A stretch of 64,000 nucleotides of DNA from Sambucus nigra (taxonomy: Eukaryota > Streptophyta > Magnoliopsida > Dipsacales > Adoxaceae), in the NCBI GenBank assembly GCA_949130495.1, contig OX422221.1, forward strand, positions 155,737,241 to 155,801,240, written 5' to 3'. This document shows positions 37,466 to 49,185 of this stretch, one piece after another (the first letter of the stretch is position 1; each line of letters starts with the position of its first letter). Below the pieces are notes generated by a model. The model saw only the letters and a program-made list of their open reading frames with translations, did no database searches and was not told the origin of the DNA. The position numbers and the translations under genes are program-made.

Positions 37466-37950
37466 TCTGTAATCTCGACGCGCTACGACTCTTCTCATCT
37501 CCCTTCTATTCTTAAAAAAAAACCTCTCCTCATTTCCCTCCACCCAGAACTACGTGGGCCTGATCCTCTGCAAAAAACCATTTTTCAAGAAAAATAAAAA
37601 AAATTCAAAATCCCCAAAGGTACATAGGTAGCTCATACATCTTACAGGAGCATGACCCTTTCTTCTGCACAAAATACTATTCTTTTTTTATCTCCGAGAA
37701 CAACACTTCATTCTCACAAATACTTGAACAAAAGGATTATGTATGCCTTAGCGATCTGTATAGATAATTCAAAGTTACAAAGTTCATCGAAAGGCACAGT
37801 TGGATGATAAGAAAATTGATTATTTCATTAATAAGAAATTACAGCACATATTACATAAGAAAAGGAACGGATAACTCCCTTCCCCTACTGCCATAAAAAG
37901 CCAAATAAAATCCCCATATCTATTCCCTATTACAACAAATAAACTTTCCA
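37466..37950. other. Spacer after pol of H
   Basis: Non-coding. It probably holds the 3' ends of both convergent transcription units of H. Confidence 0.5.
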
Positions 37951-37956
37951 AGAGTC

Positions 37957-38186
37957 CTAACCATAGATACGAGAGGATCCTGCACACTCATCATCTACAT
38001 CTTGGGGTTCCCAAATTTCCCCTGCCTGAATAGAGTGCCGTAAACACTCCATGGACCGATAAGCCCAAACCAGCTTTAAAAACACCACAACACCCCCTTC
38101 CATGGTGTTAAATAAAACAAACCACCATCGTCCAGTCACCACTGTCAACGTCTTGCAGACTACTCTCCTCCATAACCACTTTATAT
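37957..38186 (-). pseudogene. Element H antisense gene 2, C-terminal part beyond element I
   Basis: On minus, the sequence after the TSD copy stays open: KWLWRRVVCKTLTVVTGRWW, then MEGGVVVFLKLVWAYRSM, ending ECAGSSRIYG before a stop at 37957. It continues the antisense gene at 49181-50244 when element I and one TATAT are removed. Confidence 0.6.
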
Positions 38187-38263
38187 TGTAATACCCCGTA
38201 CTTTTGACTATATTTATTTTGAGGATTAATTAATTAAATTGCGTATTAATTGGAAATTAATCC

Positions 38264-38471
38264 GGGTTATAAATACTAATGTGATACGAGTTAGTATTTG
38301 ATTATGTGCATATATGATTATATATGAACTTGGTATTATAAAATTTGTCGTGGGATTTATATACGGCGGGTTATAAATACTAATGTGATACGAGTTAGTA
38401 TTTGATTATGTGCATATATGATTATATATGAACTTGGTATTAAAAAATTTGTCGTGGGATTTATATACGGC
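38264..38471 (+). repeat. 104-bp tandem duplication in the LTR of element I
   Basis: Two copies of GGGTTATAAATACTAATGTG... ending TTTATATACGGC at 38264 and 38368. The same pair is in the 3' LTR at 46178 and 46282. Confidence 0.95.
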
Positions 38472-39413
38472 ATTTTAGAAATTTTGTTGAGATGCGTGGG
38501 ACCGCCGCGTCACGGTATAATATTTTTAATAATAAAAAGTGAATTTAAAATCTATAATCCGTATGGTCGTTTTGAGTGCGCCAACGCGTCCGGAAGGGTC
38601 GAGATAGTCAGAAAACACTAGCCGGGGGTATAGTTTGGGTCCCGGGGTATTTTTTAGGACATACCGGTAACTTAAAGGGTATTTTGGTAATTTTACATTT
38701 TGAGGAATTAAAAGTGACGAAAATTAGAGATGTAAATCTGATGTGGATTAAACCCATTAAGCCCATTAACCAACCCATATTAACCTAGAAGGCTACGTAG
38801 GTTGTCATTTAGGTTTTCTAAGTTTCCCCAAATGAAAACCCTAGCCATCTTGAGCCACCATTGGAGAAGAGCTTGGAGAGAGAGGAATTTCTGCAGAAAC
38901 TTCATCTAATCTACACCAAAGTCAGAAATCAAACCAAGGCAAGTGACTTTATTCCATTTAATTTCTGAGAGTGTCTTTTCCATGTTAGAAAATTCGGATT
39001 TATGGTTTGTTCTTGATAAATATGAAAACCCATGTAGTCTAGATCATAGAACTTGAGGAAATTGAGAAGGATTGCATGTAGAATAGTTTGGAGACAATAA
39101 ATCTGATGTTAATACATGTTTGGGTGAAAGAAAAACGAATTAAATTCTGGGATTTGATGATGATATGTAGTTAGGGTTCATGTTCTTGAGATATTTGGAA
39201 AAAGTGTAGAAAGTTGTAAATTTAATTGATATTTGGGTGGATTGATCCCTTAGAAACATGTTAGGATGTGACTATATATGTTTAGTATTGATTATAGACC
39301 CTAAAACGTTGTTGGGATGAACTTTGGAATTGGTTAGAAGTGATAAAAATGGTTAAAACGAATTGGGGAAAAATCTGGGCCGAAACTGGCCAGTCGTTAG
39401 AAGCAGCCCCCAG

Positions 39414-39640
39414 GTCGTTCGAACGAGCTTCTAACGAGTTGACCAGTCGTTACTAACGAGTAGGGATTTCGTTCGATATCTCGTTCGAACGAGATATCGT
39501 TAGAAGGGACAGTTCGTTCGAACGAACTGGGATCTCGTTCGAACAGCCTCGTTCGAACGAGACTTCTAACGACGTGACAGTCCAAACTCGTTCGAAGCCT
39601 CGTTCGAACGAGACTTCTAATGAGTTGACAGTTTGATCCT
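39414..39640. repeat. CTCGTTCGAACGAG palindrome array in the element I 5' LTR
   Basis: Seven sites share the self-complementary core CGTTCGAA(CG), five of them with both halves perfect. A perfect 26-bp palindrome lies at 39474-39499 (half CGATATCTCGTTC) and a perfect 20-bp palindrome at 39510-39529 (half CAGTTCGTTC). TTCTAACGA words separate the sites. Confidence 0.95.
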
Positions 39641-41253
39641 TTTTGGACTGTTTTGACTTTTGGAGTTCCGTAAACCTGTTCGAGGTTATAGATAGCATTC
39701 CTTTGATGATATAGTGATAAACTTGGGACATTTGGGTATTTATGAGGAGGAATTATATATGAGAGTTATATTACATGGACGGTTTGGGATGAGGCGTGAG
39801 TGTCTATTACGACGTGAGAAATTATGGCGCGTATAATTACAAACCGGAATAGTACGAATTGTGATAATTATAGTTAGTATGAGAATATGTACAACGATTA
39901 AAATACGGTATTACTAAGATGTGTGTTTACTTAGTATTGGTATATGGATTGTGTGTATGACATACCTACCATACTTGCTATCACGGGAGGTTACGTTCGC
40001 TTAGGACCCTCTAATCCTTGTGTGCCTACGGGGGGGATATAGATTGGTGCCTTGATGAACATAGGTCATAGAAAGACTTATTGTGATATTAATAAGTCCG
40101 CTGACCGTGGGAGCGTAGGTATGTGCGTGACCCACGTGATGGTGACTGTGTTCGCCTCCACTATTTGTGATTTGTGTTATCTGGACTATTCCTGAGAGAT
40201 TTGGAATATGTGATCCTTATGTACGTGATGTACCGGGATTGATAGCAGAGTATGTGTGCACCATAGCTTTGATTGCGGGGTGCTTGTATCGTATATTTAT
40301 GATGTGAATAATATACATTAAATTAATGGGAATCTTCATGTTAATGTTGTAAAAATATTACGGTATTATTTCGAGTTACATAATGAGTTAACTGATAGTT
40401 ATATCAATGGTATAGTTAGTAACTGAGTTCACGTTAAACCCCTATTTAATTACGAGCGTTGTTATGTTAAATGGAACCAAGTATTATGGGTAGAACCCTT
40501 GTCAGTCTAGCTAGATACGTTGTCACTTAGCTAGTGGTATGGGTAGTTATAGATGGGTACTTGCGTTAGGAGTGCACAGTTAGACGAGAGGTGAGAATAT
40601 AATGTGAGGGCACGTCCTAACATGTACTTTGCATTTAATGTTTTAAATGTTTTTAAAGCACTTGCAGGTTTTTAAAATATAACTCCACATTCGGGCTCTG
40701 ACCCGTTTGCTTTTCAAATCTTTTTCTTTGTAAAACCATTTTAGGTGCCCAGCCACAAGGACACCAAGCATAGGATTCTCATTCAGGTGACGAGCTGTAG
40801 CTGTTTGTGGAAGCTACAGGGACTTTGCTTATAGAAGCTTCGATCTTTTGGATTCCAGAGTCACTATCTATCAGTTGTAGGGCATGTTGCCCATTCCTAT
40901 TTAGAGCATCTTTTACATTTCAGTTTTCATACTTTAGCATGTATTGTTTCAGTTTATTTATTTCTGTTATGGGATTATAGTGAGGGGTTTCCTCCAGACT
41001 TTATTTATACTTTTGTGATGGTTATTCATTTTACTTTAGCATGGTGAATGGTGTTATCTATTTCTTCATTTTACTTCTTGCATGTTAATCAGACTTAAAT
41101 TAAAATTTGGCAACTTGATTTTTAAATACTAGGTGGTTAGTAATAATAAAAATGTTTTCGACAGTGATGCTATTAACTGAGCCAACTTGGTATTTTGAAT
41201 TAATTTTATAAAGGAGTAGCTACCCGGTATTTAATTAGTCGGGGTGTCACAGG

Positions 41254-41265
41254 TGGTATCAGAGC
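41254..41265 (+). other. Element I primer binding site (initiator tRNA-Met)
   Basis: TGGTATCAGAGC, 2 bp after the LTR, is the classic complement of the plant initiator tRNA-Met 3' end. Confidence 0.95.
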
Positions 41266-41434
41266 ATCAGGTTCTAGTGTCCTTTAGGATCTGTACGGCT
41301 ATTATGTTTCTGCTACGTTTCTTTGATATAGAGCCCTATATTTTAGGACTGTTGTACTCTTTTTGTGTATGCTTCGTTCTTCAGCTATTTTAAGTTTATA
41401 AACCGTGAACTTATAAACTTTGTTCTTATTTCAG

Positions 41435-42610
41435 ATGCCTTCACGACGTGCACGACGAGTTCCCAGGGATGCTACGCCCGAACCACAGCCCGCTCCAGTT
41501 CAGGGCATGTTGAACGCCGCTGAGGTTGCAGCTATAGTAGCTCAAGCGGTTAATGCCACGATTGCCGTGATTCAGCAGGCACCACCACAGGCGCCGGTTG
41601 CCGCGCCAGTACAGGTTAATGCATTCCCGTCTGCTTGGGAGCGTGTACGTGACGCTTTTCAGAAAGCGCATCCGCCAGAGTTTGCAGGTAGCTCGGACGT
41701 GGTAGTCTCGAGCCAATGGAGGAAGGACATACAGAGGCATTTGAGGATGCATGAGTGCACTGACGTTCAGAAATAGGTGCTAGCTACTTTCAAGCTAGTG
41801 GGATCTGCACTACAGTGGTGGGAGTCTATCACCACCGCGGAGGAGAGGGATACCCTCACGATTCAGGAGTTCTGGGTGCGGTTCGACCGCAAGTACTTTC
41901 CGTCCGCAGTTCATACAGAGATGAGGAGGAAGCTGATGAGTTTGAAGCAGGAGGGCAAGACAGTGGCCGAGTATGAGGCCGAGTTTACTAACCTGTTGAA
42001 TATCGTACCAGACGAGATTCCAACAGAGAAGAAGAAAATAGAGAAGTTCACCGATGGGTTGAATTGGAGGATCCGTCAACATCTGCTACGGAACCTATCG
42101 TTGGCCACGTATTCTGATGTGGTTAACGCTGCATTATTGCACTGCCAGGACCACCGTTTTCATATGGCCGAGGGTAAGCGGTCGGGGGAGTCTAGCCATC
42201 AGGGCAGGACTGGAGGACATAGTGCCGGCGGGGCACAATCGGGTTAGGGGCAGAGACAGAATGAGTAGGGTACCCAGCAGGGGGATAATAAGAGGTTCCG
42301 GTCAAGGAACTACAGACAGGGACAGGGAGGTTTCCGTTAGGGCCATCAGGGTCCAAACGGCCATCAGGGGCAGAATGGGCAACAGTTTCATCAGGGCCAG
42401 CAGGGCCAAGGGAGGAATGGTAACGGCCACCAGGGCCGGGGACAGCAGGGGCAGAGGGGAGGGAACTTCCCAGGAAAGTGCTTTACTTGTGGCAAGACTG
42501 GCCATAAGAAGCAGGATTGTCCTGATAGGGGCAGGGCCCCACAGCAGCAGCAGCAGGGTGCTCGTCAGGAGCCACAGAGACCTATATTTCCCTCCGCTCT
42601 TCCCGCACCG
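41435..42610 (+). pseudogene. Element I gag
   Basis: It starts at ATG 41435 (MPSRRARRVPRD). A capsid-like domain spans about 41650-42110 (FAGSSDVVVSSQWRKDIQRH, then LVGSALQWWES, FDRKYFPSA, QEGKTVAEYEAEFTNL). A Gln/Gly-rich linker and a CCHC zinc knuckle follow, [14 protein letters not shown] at 42479-42520. All of it is in one frame, continuous with pol, but interrupted by four TAG stops at 41774, 42245, 42266 and 42338, every one followed by G. The linker is full of CAG, so each stop can be a single C-to-T change. No frameshift is seen. Confidence 0.9.
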
Positions 42611-44488
42611 CCACAGATGGCAGCATTGCCACCCATTCCAGCAGTCCCAGCTCAACAGGGGCAGCTACAGTATGGACGTGTCTACAACGTTCACCAGGCT
42701 GCAGTTCCACAGGCACCGCCCGCGATCGAGGGTACGTTTCCTATCCATGGCACTATGGGTCGGGTGTTATTTGATACGGGTGCTACACATTGTTTCATAA
42801 CTACCCACTTCGCAAAAGCTTTAGGATTGTTAGCTACGGCAGAGAGCACAGTGACGTGTGTCGACTCACCATTAGGGAGTGGGTCACTTATTTTCTTTAT
42901 ATGTCGGGGAGTGGGGGTAGAGATTGGTGGTTTGGTATTGCCTGCAGACATGTTAGTGTTAGACATGCATGTTCACGATGTGATCATCGGTATGGATTGG
43001 CTCGTAGCATATAGGGCCATGATTGATTGCTTCAGCAGGAGCATTGTTTTTGCCATTCCGGGGCAAGAGATGTTTATAGTGGTGATGCCTCGCCCAGAGG
43101 GAGGATCGACCGCTCATCTGTATTACATAGAGGGGGATACCTCTAAGGAGGTTGTGATTCCTTTAGATTCGATCCCGGTTGTCAGGGAGTATTCAGATGT
43201 GTTTCAGGAGATACCAGGCTTACCGCCCAGTCGGGAGATAGACTTCGTTATAGATTTGCTACCAGGCACGAGACCTATAGCACGCGCACCGTACCGTATG
43301 GCTCCAGATGAGATGAGAGAGCTACGGGATCAGATAGAGCAGCTATTGGGACAAGGCTTTATTCGCAGGAGTACCTCACCTTGGGGCGCTCCGGTTTTGT
43401 TTGTGAAGAAGAGGGACGGTTCACTGAGGTTGTGTGTGGACTACCGAGAGTTGAATAAGGTCACGATACGGAATAAGTATCCATTGCCTCGAATCGATGA
43501 CTTGTTCGACCAGTTGAGAGGAGCTTCTTTCTTCTCGAAGATTGACTTGAGGTCGGGATACCATCAGTTGCGTATCAGGGAGGAGGACGTCTCCAAGACC
43601 GCGTTCTTGTCGAGATATGGTTCTTATGAATTTCGGGTTATGCCTTTCGACTTGACCAACGCTCCAGCAGTGTTTATGGACTTGATGAACATAGTGTTCA
43701 GGGATTTCCTGGATCAGTTTGTCATTGTCTTCATTGATGACATTCTGGTTTACTCTCAGACAGAGGAGGAGCACGCCGAGCATTTGAGGCAGGTTTTGCA
43801 GACACTTCGTCAGAACGAGTTGTATGCAAAATACGAGAAGTGCGGGTTTTGGCTGAAGGAAGTCCAGTACTTGGGTCACATTATTTTCGACCAGGAAATA
43901 TCAGTTGATCCAGGGAAGGTATCAGCGGTGAGGGAGTGGGGACAGCCCACGACACCAACGGAGATTCGTAGTTTCTTGGGTCTAGCAGGATACTACAGGA
44001 GGTTTATTCGGGGTTTCTCAGAGATCGCAGGTCCTTTGACACATCTTACTCGTAAGGGTGAGCCGTTTATTTGGAGTGATTCCTGTCAGTTGGCGTTCGA
44101 TGAATTGAAGGACAAGTTGACCTCAGCACCTGTGTTAGCATTGTCGAGACCGGGAGTTGAGTATTTGGTTTACACCGACACGTCTTTGCAAGGGCTTGGA
44201 GGTGTATTGCAGCAGGAGAGACATGCCATAGCTTATGCTTCCCGTAAGCTTAAGCCTCATGAGAAGAATTACCCCACGCATGATTTGGAGTTGGTAGCGG
44301 TAGTATTTGCCTTACGGATTTGGAGGCACTATCTTTTGGGGGAGAAGTTTCAGCTGTTCACGGACCACAAGTCACTACAGTATCTGTTCACGCAGAAGGA
44401 GTTGAATATGCGGCAGCGTAGGTGGCTTGAATTTGTGAAGGACTACCAGTTCGACATCCAGTTCACCCAGGTAAGGCTAACGTGGTAG
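42611..44488 (+). CDS. Element I protease, reverse transcriptase and RNase H (open, then frameshifted)
   Basis: A 623-codon stretch is in the same frame as gag. The protease active site is FDTGATHCF at 42770-42796. RT motifs include [52 protein letters not shown], a variant [10 protein letters not shown] (usually VMPFGLTNAP) and the catalytic FIDDILVYS near 43733. RNase H has [13 protein letters not shown] near 44170 and [11 protein letters not shown] near 44360. Catalytic residues that I can see are intact. A one-base deletion near 44462, at the YHPGKAN site, shifts the frame, and a second shift near 44525 restores the integrase frame. Confidence 0.92.
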   Translation, partial: PQMAALPPIPAVPAQQGQLQYGRVYNVHQAAVPQAPPAIEGTFPIHGTMGRVLFDTGATHCFITTHFAKALGLLATAESTVTCVDSPLGSGSLIFFICRGVGVEIGGLVLPADMLVLDMHVHDVIIGMDWLVAYRAMIDCFSRSIVFAIPGQEMFIVVMPRPEGGSTAHLYYIEGDTSKEVVIPLDSIPVVREYSDVFQEIPGLPPSREIDFVIDLLPGTRPIARAPYRMAPDEMRELRDQIEQLLGQGFIRRSTSPWGAPVLFVKKRDGSLRLCVDYRELNKVTIRNKYPLPRIDDLFDQLRGASFFSKIDLRSGYHQLRIREEDVSKTAFLSRYGSYEFRVMPFDLTNAPAVFMDLMNIVFRDFLDQFVIVFIDDILVYSQTEEEHAEHLRQVLQTLRQNELYAKYEKCGFWLKEVQYLGHIIFDQEISVDPGKVSAVREWGQPTTPTEIRSFLGLAGYYRRFIRGFSEIAGPLTHLTRKGEPFIWSDSCQLAFDELKDKLTSAPVLALSRPGVEYLVYTDTSLQGLGGVLQQERHAIAYASRKLKPHEKNYPTHDLELVAVVFALRIWRHYLLGEKFQLFTDHKSLQYLFTQKELNMRQRRWLEFVKDYQFDIQFTQVRLTW

Positions 44489-44528
44489 CAGACGCGTTGA
44501 GCCGCAGGCCAGCAGATGAGGTGCAGAG

Positions 44529-46058
44529 GTGTGGAAAGCTAAGTGGAAGGAATTGGGATACCAGGATGCAGTGGCCCGATCTTTCATGTCTGTGATGACC
44601 GTTACACCGCAGATTGTCACGAAGGTAGTACGGGCACAGGCTAATGACTCGTTCCGTCAGGAGCAGATAGTTCGATTACTAGCAGAGGGAGCCGAGTCCT
44701 ATACCATTAGCTCAGACGGGGGATTGCGCTTCAATGGGAGGTTGGTAGTTCCGGAAGGGGAAGTATTACGACACGATGTCATGGCAGAGTCGCACGGCTC
44801 ACGGTTCGCGGTACATCCCGGAGGGGACAAAATGTACCAAGACATGAGACGGCAATATTGGTGGAGAAGTATGAAGAGAGATATCGCTGAGTTTGTCTCG
44901 AAATGCGCCACTTATCAGCTTGTAAAAGTGGATCATCAGAGACCAACAGGATTGCTACAGCCGTTGGAGGTTCCGGTATGGATGTGGGAGAGCATATCCA
45001 TGGATTTTGTCATGGGATTGCCTACGTCGCAGAGGGGTCACGACTTCGTATGGGTAATTGTGGACAGGTTGTCCAAGGTCGCTCACTTTTTACCCGTAAG
45101 GACTGACTACACTATGGGACAGTATGCCCAGCTCTTCATTTCAGAGATTGTGAGACTTCACGGTGTGCCCCTAAATATCGTGTCTGACAGAGACAAGATA
45201 TTTGTTTCGAGGTTTTGGGAGAGTTTCCAGGAGGCCATGGGCACGGAATTGCGGTTGAGTACGGCTTATCATCCGCAGACCGATGGGCAGACAGAGCGCA
45301 CCAATCAGATGTTGGAGGACATGCTACGCATATGCATTATTGACTTCGGGGGTGGATGGGAGCAGTACCTTCCACTGGTGGAGTTTTCTTACAACAACTC
45401 CTATCAGTTCACGATTGGCATGGCTCCATTCGAGGCATTGTACGGTAGGCCTTGTCGTTCCCCAGCATGTTGGTTGGAGATGGGGGACAACAAACTGCTT
45501 GGGCCAGAAGTGATTCAGGATACTTCGGCAAGGATTGAGTTGATTAGGAGTCGCATTCGGGTAGCTCAAGACAGGCAGAAGATTTATGCTGATGCGAAGA
45601 GGTTTTTCAGGGAGTTCCAAGTGGGGGACCAGGTTTTTCTCAGGGTATCTCCAATGAAGGGGATTATGCGATTCGGGAAGAAGGGGAAGTTGGCACCGAG
45701 GTATGTGGGGCCGTTTCCTATTATTGAGCGGATCGGACCCGTTGCGTATAGACTTGGACTACCGGAGCACTTGCATCGAATTCACGACGTGTTCCATATT
45801 TCCTCGCTGAGGAAATACCTTAGAGATGATTTGGCTCATTCTCAAATTGCTGTGGAGGACATCGATCTCCAGCCGGATAGCTCCTACGAGGAGGGGCCAA
45901 TTGCTATTTTGGACCGAAGCGAGAGGAAACTGCGATCAAAGATAGTCCCGTTAGTGCGTGTTCAGTGGCGACATCACAATGTCGAGGAGTCCACATGGGA
46001 GCGCGAGGATGAGATGCGCGAACGTTATCCAGAGCTATTTTTAGCAGGTACTTTCTAG
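44529..46058 (+). CDS. Element I integrase with C-terminal chromodomain
   Basis: A 509-codon stretch without an ATG, because it is the continuation of pol after two frameshifts. Zinc finger at 44790-44925: HH present, but the last Cys of CxxC is Tyr (CATYQ, codon 44913). The catalytic triad is intact: Asp 45003 (SMDFVMGLP), Asp 45186 (VSDRDKIF), Glu 45294 (GQTERTN). A GPY-type module follows (YVGPFPIIERIGPVAYRLGL), then FHISSLRKYL, and a chromodomain-like C-terminus at about 45895-46040 (ILDRSERKLRSK, VQWRHHNVEESTWE, RYPELF). In chromoviruses this tail guides insertion into chromatin; here it resembles the group of Tekay/Del. Confidence 0.9.
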   Translation: MWKAKWKELGYQDAVARSFMSVMTVTPQIVTKVVRAQANDSFRQEQIVRLLAEGAESYTISSDGGLRFNGRLVVPEGEVLRHDVMAESHGSRFAVHPGGDKMYQDMRRQYWWRSMKRDIAEFVSKCATYQLVKVDHQRPTGLLQPLEVPVWMWESISMDFVMGLPTSQRGHDFVWVIVDRLSKVAHFLPVRTDYTMGQYAQLFISEIVRLHGVPLNIVSDRDKIFVSRFWESFQEAMGTELRLSTAYHPQTDGQTERTNQMLEDMLRICIIDFGGGWEQYLPLVEFSYNNSYQFTIGMAPFEALYGRPCRSPACWLEMGDNKLLGPEVIQDTSARIELIRSRIRVAQDRQKIYADAKRFFREFQVGDQVFLRVSPMKGIMRFGKKGKLAPRYVGPFPIIERIGPVAYRLGLPEHLHRIHDVFHISSLRKYLRDDLAHSQIAVEDIDLQPDSSYEEGPIAILDRSERKLRSKIVPLVRVQWRHHNVEESTWEREDEMRERYPELFLAGTF

Positions 46059-46088
46059 TTTCGAATTTCGGGACGAAATTCAGTTATT

Positions 46089-46100
46089 AGGGGGGAAGTA
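46089..46100 (+). other. Element I polypurine tract
   Basis: AGGGGGGAAGTA directly precedes the 3' LTR, where second-strand synthesis is primed. Confidence 0.9.
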
Positions 46101-49100
46101 TGTAATACCCCGTACTTTTGACTATATTTATTTTGAGGATTAATTAATTAAATTGCGTATTAATTGGAAATTAATCCGGGTTATAAATACTAATGTGATA
46201 CGAGTTAGTATTTGATTATGTGCATATATGATTATATGTGAACTTGGTATTATAAAATTTGTCTTGGGATTTATATACGGCGGGTTATAAATACTAATGT
46301 GATACGAGTTAGTATTTGATTATGTGCATATATGATTATATATGAACTTGGTATTATAAAATTTGTCGTGGGATTTATATACGGCATTTTAGAAATTTTG
46401 TTGAGACGCGTGGGACCGCCGCGTCACGGTATAATATTTTTAATAATAAAAAGTGAATTTAAAATTTATAATCCGTATGGTCGTTTTGAGTGCGCCAACA
46501 CGTCCGGAAGGGTCGAGATAGTCAGTAAACACTAGCCGGGGGTATAGTTTGGGTCCCGGGGTATTTTTTAGGCCATACCGGTAACTTAAAGGGTATTTTG
46601 GTAATTTTACATTTTGAGGAATTAAAAGTGACGAAAATTAGAGATGTAAATCTGATGTGGATTAAACCCATTAAGCCCATTAACCAACCCATATTAACCT
46701 AGAAGGCTACGTAGGTTGTCATTTAGGTTTTATAAGTTTCCCCAAATCAAAACCCTAGCCACCTTGAGACACCATTGGAGAAGAGCTTGGAGAGAGAGGA
46801 ATTTCTGCAGAAACTTCATCTAATCTACACCAAAGTCAGAAATCAAACAAAGGCAAGTGACTTTATTCCATTTAATTTCTGAGAATGTCTTTTCCATGTT
46901 AGAAAATTCGGATTTATGGTTTGTTCTTGATAAATATGAAAACCCATGTAGTCTAGATCATAGAACTTGAGGAAATTGAGAAGGATTGCATGTAGAATAG
47001 TTTGGAGACAATAAATCTGATGTTAATACATGTTTGGGTGAAAGAAAAACGAATTAAATTCTGGGATTTGATGATGATATGTAGTTAGGGTTCATGTTCT
47101 TGAGATATTTGGAAAAAGTGTAGAAAGGTGTAAATTTAATTGATATTTGGGTGGATTGATCCCTTAGAAACATGTTAGGATGTGACTATATATGTTTAAT
47201 ATTGATTATAGACCCTAAAACGTTGTTGGGATGAACTTTGGAATTGGTTAGAAGTGATAAAAATGGTTAAAAATGAATTGGGGAAAAATCTGGGCCGAAA
47301 CTGGCCGGTCGTTAGAAGCAGCCCCCAGGTCGTTCGAACGAGCTCGTTCGAACGAGCTTCTAACGAGTTGACCAGTCGTTACTAACGAGTAGGGATTTCG
47401 TTCGATATCTCGTTCGAACGAGATATCGTTAGAAGGGACAGTTCGTTCGAACGAACTGGGATCTCGTTCGAACAGCCTCGTTCGAACGAGACTTCTAACG
47501 ACCTGACAGTCCAAACTCGTTCGAAGCCTCGTTCGAACGAGACTTCTAACGAGTTGACAGTTTGATCCTTTTTGGACTGTTTTGACTTTTGGAGTTCCGT
47601 AAACCTGTTTGAGGTTATAGATAGCATTCCTTTGATGATAGAGTGATAAACTTGGGACATTTGGGTATTTATGAGGAGGAATTATATACGAGAGTTGTAT
47701 TACATGGACGGTTTGGGATGAGACGTGAGTGTCTATTACGACGTGAGAAATTATGGCGCGTATAATTACAAACCGGAATAGTATGAATTGTGATAATTAT
47801 AGTTAGTATGAGGATATGTACTACGATTAAAATACGGTATTACTAAGATGTGTGTTTACTTAGTATTGGTATACGGATTGTGTGTATGACATACCTACCA
47901 TACTTGCTATCACGGGAGGTTACGTTCGCTTAGGACGCTCTAATCCTTGTGTGCCTACGGGGGGGATATAGACTGGTGCCTTGATGAACATAGGTCATAG
48001 AAAGACTTATTGTGATATTAATAAGTCCGCTGACCGTGGGAGCGTAGGTATGTGCGTGACCCACGTGATGGTGACTGTGTTCGCCTCCACTATTTGTGAT
48101 TTGTGTTATCTGGACAATTCCTGAGAGATTCGGAATATGTGATCCTTATGTACGTGATGTACCGGGATTGATAGCAGAGTATGTGTGCACCATAGCTTAG
48201 ATTGCGGGGTGCTTGTATCGTATATTTATGATCTGAATAATATACATTAAATTAATGGGAATCTTCATGTTAATGTTGTAAAAATATTACGGTATTATTT
48301 CGAGTTACATAATGAGTTAACTGATAGTTATATCAATGGTATAGTTAGTAACTGAGTTCACGTTACACCCCTATTTAATTACGAGAGTTGTTATGTTAAA
48401 TGGAACCAAGTATTATGGGTAGAACCCTTGTCAGTCTAGCTAGATACGTTGTAACTTAGCTAGTGGTATGGGTAGTTATAGATGGGTACTTGCGTTAGGA
48501 GTGCACAGTTAGACGAGAGGTGAGAATATAATGTGAGGGCACGTCCTAACATGTAATTTGCATTTAATGTTTTAAATGTTTTTAAAGCACTTGCAGGTTT
48601 TTAAAATATAACTCCACATTCGGGCTCTGACCCGTTTGCTTTTCAAATATTTTTCTTTGTAAAACCATTTTAGGTGCCCAGCCACAAGGACACCAAGCAT
48701 AGGATTCTCATTCAGGTGACGAGCTGTAGCTGTTTGTGGAAGATACAGGGACTTTGCTTATAGACGCTTTGATCTTTTGGATTCCAGAGTCACTATCTAT
48801 CAGTTGTAGGGCATGTTGCCCATTCCTATTTAGAGCATCTTTTACATTTCAGTTTTCATACTTTAGCATGTATTGTTTCAGTTTATTTATTTCAGTTATG
48901 GGATTATAGTGAGGGGTTTCCTCCAGACTTTATTTATACTTTTGTGATGGTTATTCATTTTACTTTAGCATGGTTAATGGTGTTATCTATTTCTTCATTT
49001 TACTTCTTGCATGTTAATCAAACTTAAATTAAAATTTGGCAACTTGATTTTTAAATACTAGGTGGTTAGTAATAATAAAAATGTTTTCGACAGTGATGCT

Positions 49101-49180
49101 ATTAACTGAGCCAACTTGGCATTTTGAATTAATTTTATAAAGGAGTAGCTACCCGGTATTTAATTAGTCGGGGTGTCACA
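46101..49180 (+). mobile_element. Element I 3' LTR
   Basis: Same ends as the 5' LTR. Its palindrome array at 47328-47570 has one additional 14-bp AGCTCGTTCGAACG unit near 47337-47356. The 26-bp and 20-bp palindromes recur at 47403-47428 and 47439-47458. Confidence 0.95.
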
Positions 49181-49185
49181 TATAT

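Larger units (their letters stand above)
38187..41251 (+). mobile_element. Element I 5' LTR
   Basis: Ends TGTAATACCCCG/GGGGTGTCACA. It contains a 104-bp tandem duplication starting at 38264 and 38368, and a palindrome array at 39414-39640. It is nearly identical to 46101-49180, which is longer mainly through one extra 14-bp palindrome unit. Confidence 0.95.
38187..49180 (+). mobile_element. Element I: full-length Tekay/Del-like chromovirus, TSD TATAT
   Basis: The 5' LTR is 38187-41251 (3,065 bp) and the 3' LTR 46101-49180 (3,080 bp), both TGTAATACCCCG...GGGGTGTCACA. TATAT lies directly outside both (38182-38186, 49181-49185). The order PBS, gag, protease, RT, RNase H, integrase, C-terminal chromodomain and polypurine tract is complete. 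Long LTRs and the integrase C-terminus fit Tekay/Del. It is the youngest element here: by eye the LTRs differ at only a few dozen sites. Confidence 0.95.

Noticed and set aside
39397..39731. Minus-strand frames rich in SFERG in both LTRs of element I
   Set aside because: Translation of the palindrome array; no start context or homology.
41254..41265. tRNA-like TGGTATCAGAGC as part of a tRNA gene
   Set aside because: It is the retrotransposon primer binding site; no cloverleaf surrounds it.
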